A DNA stretch of 64,000 nt from an uncultured Alistipes sp. GTDB lineage: Bacteria > Bacteroidota > Bacteroidia > Bacteroidales > Rikenellaceae. The DNA lies in assembly GCA_900550375.1 (NCBI GenBank), contig URRP01000005.1, positions 20,261 to 84,260 on the forward strand, given 5' to 3'. Below the pieces are notes generated by a model. The model was given only the letters and a program-made list of their open reading frames with translations. It made no database searches and was not told where the DNA came from. Position numbers and translations under genes: made by a program. Each line of letters opens with the position of its first letter. Within the stretch, counting starts at the first letter, position 1. This document shows positions 61,145 through 64,000 of the stretch, one piece after another.

Positions 61145-62323
61145 TTAATCCAAATATTCGTAGGCGACCTCGCCGCCCACAGGGCACGAGATCAGGTTGG
61201 CGACGTAGTAAACCGTCGGCGACTTGGCATCGTGGGTCGAGACGACGATCAGCACCTTGCAATTGGCGGCATTGGCCACCTTCGCCTGCTTGATGTCGAA
61301 CGTTACGAAGAAACGCTCCGAATCGCCTTTGACCAGCGAGCCGTCCGCACCGAGCAGATCGCCCGGAACATAGGAAACATTGCTGATGGCGCGCACCACG
61401 TTGTTATGGGTGTCGAAGTCGTACCCTTTGATTCCGGTACCGTTGATCTGCTGCTCTTTGATGCCGTCCTCGAGCAGCCACGCCGAGATACGGTAATCGC
61501 CGTCGATAGCGATCTTCACATGCGCATTGACCTGAATCCGGGTCGTAGTGGCCGTGACGGCCGCCGAGATTCCGCACGGCGTGTCGAGCGCCAACAGTTT
61601 GGCGACGTTGTTCTCCAGCAGTTTGACATTCGCCGCGATATTCTGCGTCAATCCTGAAGTACTCATGGTAAAACGCAGATCCTTGCGCAGATCGAATCCG
61701 ACCGTCGGAGCCGACGAGACGATCACGACATTTTTGATGGCCAGCGAACTCTCGTTGACCATATTGTCGGCCGACGGGATCGAGACGTGCACCCCCGCGT
61801 GGATCGCATCGCCGGAGGTATTGGCCTTGAAATATTCGATCAGCGAAGCCGAAGCCCACGGGCAGTAGGTGCATTCGCAGCTGGTGAACTGCGTAATGAG
61901 CACGTGGCGCCGGAACCCTTCGTAACGGGAGGGATTCGGATCGGCCGGCAGTTCGGGAACGCCCGAAACGGCGGTGATGGCGACGATTTCCGTGATTTCA
62001 TTGCCATAACTGGCGAAGAACTTATAGGTACCGGCCTGCGTGGTCGAGAAACTCGGCGAGGAGAGTTCGGCCGAAGTATCCATGTTGAAGATCGCGGCAT
62101 CGGCCGTCAGGTCGCTGTCCCCCTTGGTAACCTTGAAGACGATGGCATCCGTACCGTCGGCCGCCAGAAAACGCGAAGAGACGTTGAGCATAAGCGCGCC
62201 GCTCGGATTCTCTGGATCGGGATTGTCCCCGCCGATCGAACCCGTAGGCGTATCGTCGTCGACACCCGTACAACCCGCGCCGCACAGCAGGGCGAAGAGA
62301 CAAAATAACTTGAAAATTTTCAT
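61145..62323 (-). CDS. Omp28-related lipoprotein with CxC-x2-C motif (small form)
   Basis: 392 residues, lipobox CGAGC (Cys18), one Ig-like beta repeat (MLNVSSRFLAADGTDAIVF) and an Omp28-related domain beginning FRRHVLITQFTSCECTYCPWA, with three cysteines where the larger paralogue has two, then AIHAGVHVS. It shares domain order with the protein at 59713-61089, so the two probably arose by duplication. Immediately after the DUF6029 gene (18 bp gap). Confidence 0.8.
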   Translation of the reverse strand: MKIFKLFCLFALLCGAGCTGVDDDTPTGSIGGDNPDPENPSGALMLNVSSRFLAADGTDAIVFKVTKGDSDLTADAAIFNMDTSAELSSPSFSTTQAGTYKFFASYGNEITEIVAITAVSGVPELPADPNPSRYEGFRRHVLITQFTSCECTYCPWASASLIEYFKANTSGDAIHAGVHVSIPSADNMVNESSLAIKNVVIVSSAPTVGFDLRKDLRFTMSTSGLTQNIAANVKLLENNVAKLLALDTPCGISAAVTATTTRIQVNAHVKIAIDGDYRISAWLLEDGIKEQQINGTGIKGYDFDTHNNVVRAISNVSYVPGDLLGADGSLVKGDSERFFVTFDIKQAKVANAANCKVLIVVSTHDAKSPTVYYVANLISCPVGGEVAYEYLD

Positions 62324-62341
62324 AGTATGTATCGGTATTGA

Positions 62342-63910
62342 TTAGAACGAAGAGGTCAGCATCAGGTTCACGCCCGTATAGGCCGGCGTATAGCGGCAGA
62401 CACCGCCCGAACAGAGATACCCCGCACGGTTACGGCCGTAGCTGAGCTGAAGCCGCGTGCGGCTGTGCGTATAACTGAAGCCGCCGTTGTAGTAGTGGAT
62501 ATCGGTCTGACCGTTGTTATACATATCGCTGAGGTAGAAACTCCACTTGGGCGCGATGTTGAACTCGACCAGCGCAGCCATCCAGTCGCCTTCGTAATCC
62601 TCCGAATAGAGGTACTGCAACTCCGCACGGATCGATTTCTGACGGTTGAATTTGTAGGTCATGTCCAACACGAAAATGTTCGACACGCAGGTACGCCTCA
62701 ACATGCCGTGCGAGGGACTCCACTCCTGCACCGAGACCAGCAACGTGGTCTTGAACTTCTTGCTCCACTGACGTTCGACGTCGGCGTTGACGTCGCGCCA
62801 CAGAAGCGTCGACTCGCCGTTGGTGATCTCCTTGGTAGAGTAGTAGGTAGAGAGATTGGCATGGAAATTCCAGTAGCGGTCGCGGTTCGAAGCGCTGCGC
62901 AGCGTATAGTAGATATCGGCCTGACCGCCCGTCTCGCCCGCGGTGGAGACCTGATAGGGATTCAGATTGGCCAACATATAGGTATACTGCCGCGTCAGCG
63001 CTGGAAGATAATTCAACACGTTTCCCGTCCCCGAACCGTTGACGGTCAGCAGCGTATTCATATGCTCCAGATGCCGGAACGCACCCAGAATGCTCAGGCG
63101 CGGACGGCTGTAACCGATCTCGGCCAGATAGGCACGACCCTCGGCCGGAGCATTGGCCACCGATTCGATGTCGTTGCCCTTCTCGGCATATTCGCCGCGC
63201 AGATTGAACCCTTTCCAACCGACCTCGCCGTGTACCGAATAGAGATTCAGGTTGGGCTTGATGATGTCGTAAAACGGGCTCTCCTCGCCGATCGCCTCAT
63301 AGCGGTTGACGAAGCTGCCGCCCAGCGTGGCCGAACCGTCGCTCCACGCGAAGATGTCGGAGAGCGAGACCTCGGCATCGGCGCCGCGAACATAGGAGTC
63401 GGCATAATAGTCGTACAACCGAGGACGGCCCCACAACGCCTTGACATTGACGAAACCACCGAAGTTGTAGCTGCCCCACACGCCTTCGATCGAGTTGTTG
63501 AAACCCAGCGCACGATCCTCGTAGGAGCGGAAGATCAGTCCGTTGCCAAACTGCTCGAAGATGTCGCCCACACGCAGCGAATAGTTCTGATCCTGCCACT
63601 GGACGTATTTGGTTGCCAGCAAAAAGCGGTGGCCCTTGCCGTAGGCGGCGATATCGTAGCCCTGAAGCGCCGGAAGATACGCCTCCACCTGAATGCCCGC
63701 CGAGAGACGGCCGTTGAAATAATCGGCCTTGAGATAGTTGTTCGATCCGAAATGATCGTCGGGAGAGACCGCCGTCACAGCGTCGAGTCCCTTGTCGTTG
63801 ATATAGCCGATGCTGTTCGACTCGAAGCTGCCCGTGAGATGGCCTCCGATCTGGCCGTAGACAGCGGGGACGACGGTCAGCGACAGTAAAAGGATGAGAT
63901 ATTTTTTCAT
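62342..63910 (-). CDS. DUF6029 outer-membrane barrel protein
   Basis: 522 residues with a signal peptide (KKYLILLLSLTVVPAVYGQ). The mature chain is a run of amphipathic beta strands with many Tyr and Asn, including LRVGDIFEQFGNGLIFRSYE, GFVNVKALWGRP and a C-terminal strand ending in LMLTSSF with the terminal Phe expected of outer-membrane barrels. This matches DUF6029, which in Bacteroidales is commonly encoded next to Omp28-related genes. It heads the cassette; a promoter should lie at the window edge. Confidence 0.85.
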   Translation of the reverse strand: MKKYLILLLSLTVVPAVYGQIGGHLTGSFESNSIGYINDKGLDAVTAVSPDDHFGSNNYLKADYFNGRLSAGIQVEAYLPALQGYDIAAYGKGHRFLLATKYVQWQDQNYSLRVGDIFEQFGNGLIFRSYEDRALGFNNSIEGVWGSYNFGGFVNVKALWGRPRLYDYYADSYVRGADAEVSLSDIFAWSDGSATLGGSFVNRYEAIGEESPFYDIIKPNLNLYSVHGEVGWKGFNLRGEYAEKGNDIESVANAPAEGRAYLAEIGYSRPRLSILGAFRHLEHMNTLLTVNGSGTGNVLNYLPALTRQYTYMLANLNPYQVSTAGETGGQADIYYTLRSASNRDRYWNFHANLSTYYSTKEITNGESTLLWRDVNADVERQWSKKFKTTLLVSVQEWSPSHGMLRRTCVSNIFVLDMTYKFNRQKSIRAELQYLYSEDYEGDWMAALVEFNIAPKWSFYLSDMYNNGQTDIHYYNGGFSYTHSRTRLQLSYGRNRAGYLCSGGVCRYTPAYTGVNLMLTSSF

Positions 63911-64000
63911 TTACTTGCTGATTTCCTTGAGTTTATCCAAGAGTTTGGACTTCCAAATTAAATCTGCACAAAAAGTTAAGCACTTTTTCTATTTAGTTTC
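63911..64000 (-). promoter_or_regulatory. Upstream region of the DUF6029 cassette
   Basis: 90 AT-rich bases to the window end, read on the minus strand. No exact TAnnTTTG is present; TTAATTTG (around 63957) is the nearest. Stops occur in all useful frames, so it is not the end of another gene as far as can be seen. Confidence 0.35.

Noticed and set aside
1..64000. CRISPR array, rRNA operon, intact insertion sequence or prophage.
   Set aside because: No regularly spaced repeats, rRNA landmarks, transposase, integrase, capsid or terminase genes were found on either strand.

Overview
The window looks like chromosomal DNA of a Bacteroidales bacterium, most likely Alistipes or a close Rikenellaceae relative. 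The reasons are GC-rich coding sequence (clearly above Bacteroides), AT-rich spacers, many promoter cores of the Bacteroidota type TAnnTTTG (some with TTTG about 20 bp upstream), no consistent Shine-Dalgarno sequences, and families typical of the order: DUF6029, Omp28-related lipoproteins, S46 dipeptidyl-peptidase, FISUMP-type lipoprotein, DUF3078 barrel, DUF3467 and a fused glycogen synthase/phosphorylase. The genus is an inference.

Layout. 1-4.5 kb is the patchy part: the 3' end of an acyl-CoA synthetase gene, tRNA-Gly(CCC), an AT-rich segment with an orphan small ORF and a strongly folded leader, a MarC membrane protein, a decayed nucleotidyltransferase-HEPN remnant and a DnaQ-like exonuclease. 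4.6-9.7 kb holds a FISUMP lipoprotein, a double-CDGSH protein, a QueG-like Fe-S protein and floA/nfeD. 9.7-13.5 kb is a minus-strand operon: membrane sensor lacking an output domain, TrkH, SPOR-like protein. 13.7-17.1 kb is cvpA-rsgA-trmH-aminotransferase. 17.2-22.2 kb carries nfo, a DUF3078 barrel, an S41 protease with a small membrane partner, and an outer-membrane protein gene broken by an in-frame TGA. 22.3-29.5 kb (minus) has nrnA, nth, a GT2, a UvrD/PcrA helicase, a DUF6064 protein and a split ThrE exporter. 29.7-40.1 kb (plus) has hemW and then the glycogen cluster: synthase-phosphorylase fusion, debranching enzyme, GT4 synthase and GH57.

40.2-43.3 kb is lower in GC and carries a C10 (streptopain-type) cysteine protease lipoprotein overlapped by a BACON-like lipoprotein, then DUF3467. 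43.3-48.8 kb has a GTPase-defective EF-G paralogue (EF-G2), folC-lnt on the minus strand, and rpmH. 49-57.6 kb (plus) has an MBL hydrolase, then a closely packed run FkbM-trmD-lpxB-small membrane protein-FAH-maf-PHP-S46. 57.7-63.9 kb is a minus-strand exported cassette: DUF6029, two Omp28-related lipoproteins and an S8 protease lipoprotein.

Most of the window is housekeeping or core Bacteroidales sequence. The parts most worth a second look are the leader with mutually exclusive hairpins beside the tRNA, the C10/BACON pair, the DUF6029-Omp28-S8 cassette, the TrkH sensor operon, the histone-like tail on the debranching enzyme, and the EF-G2 gene. I see no CRISPR array, rRNA, intact insertion sequence or prophage.
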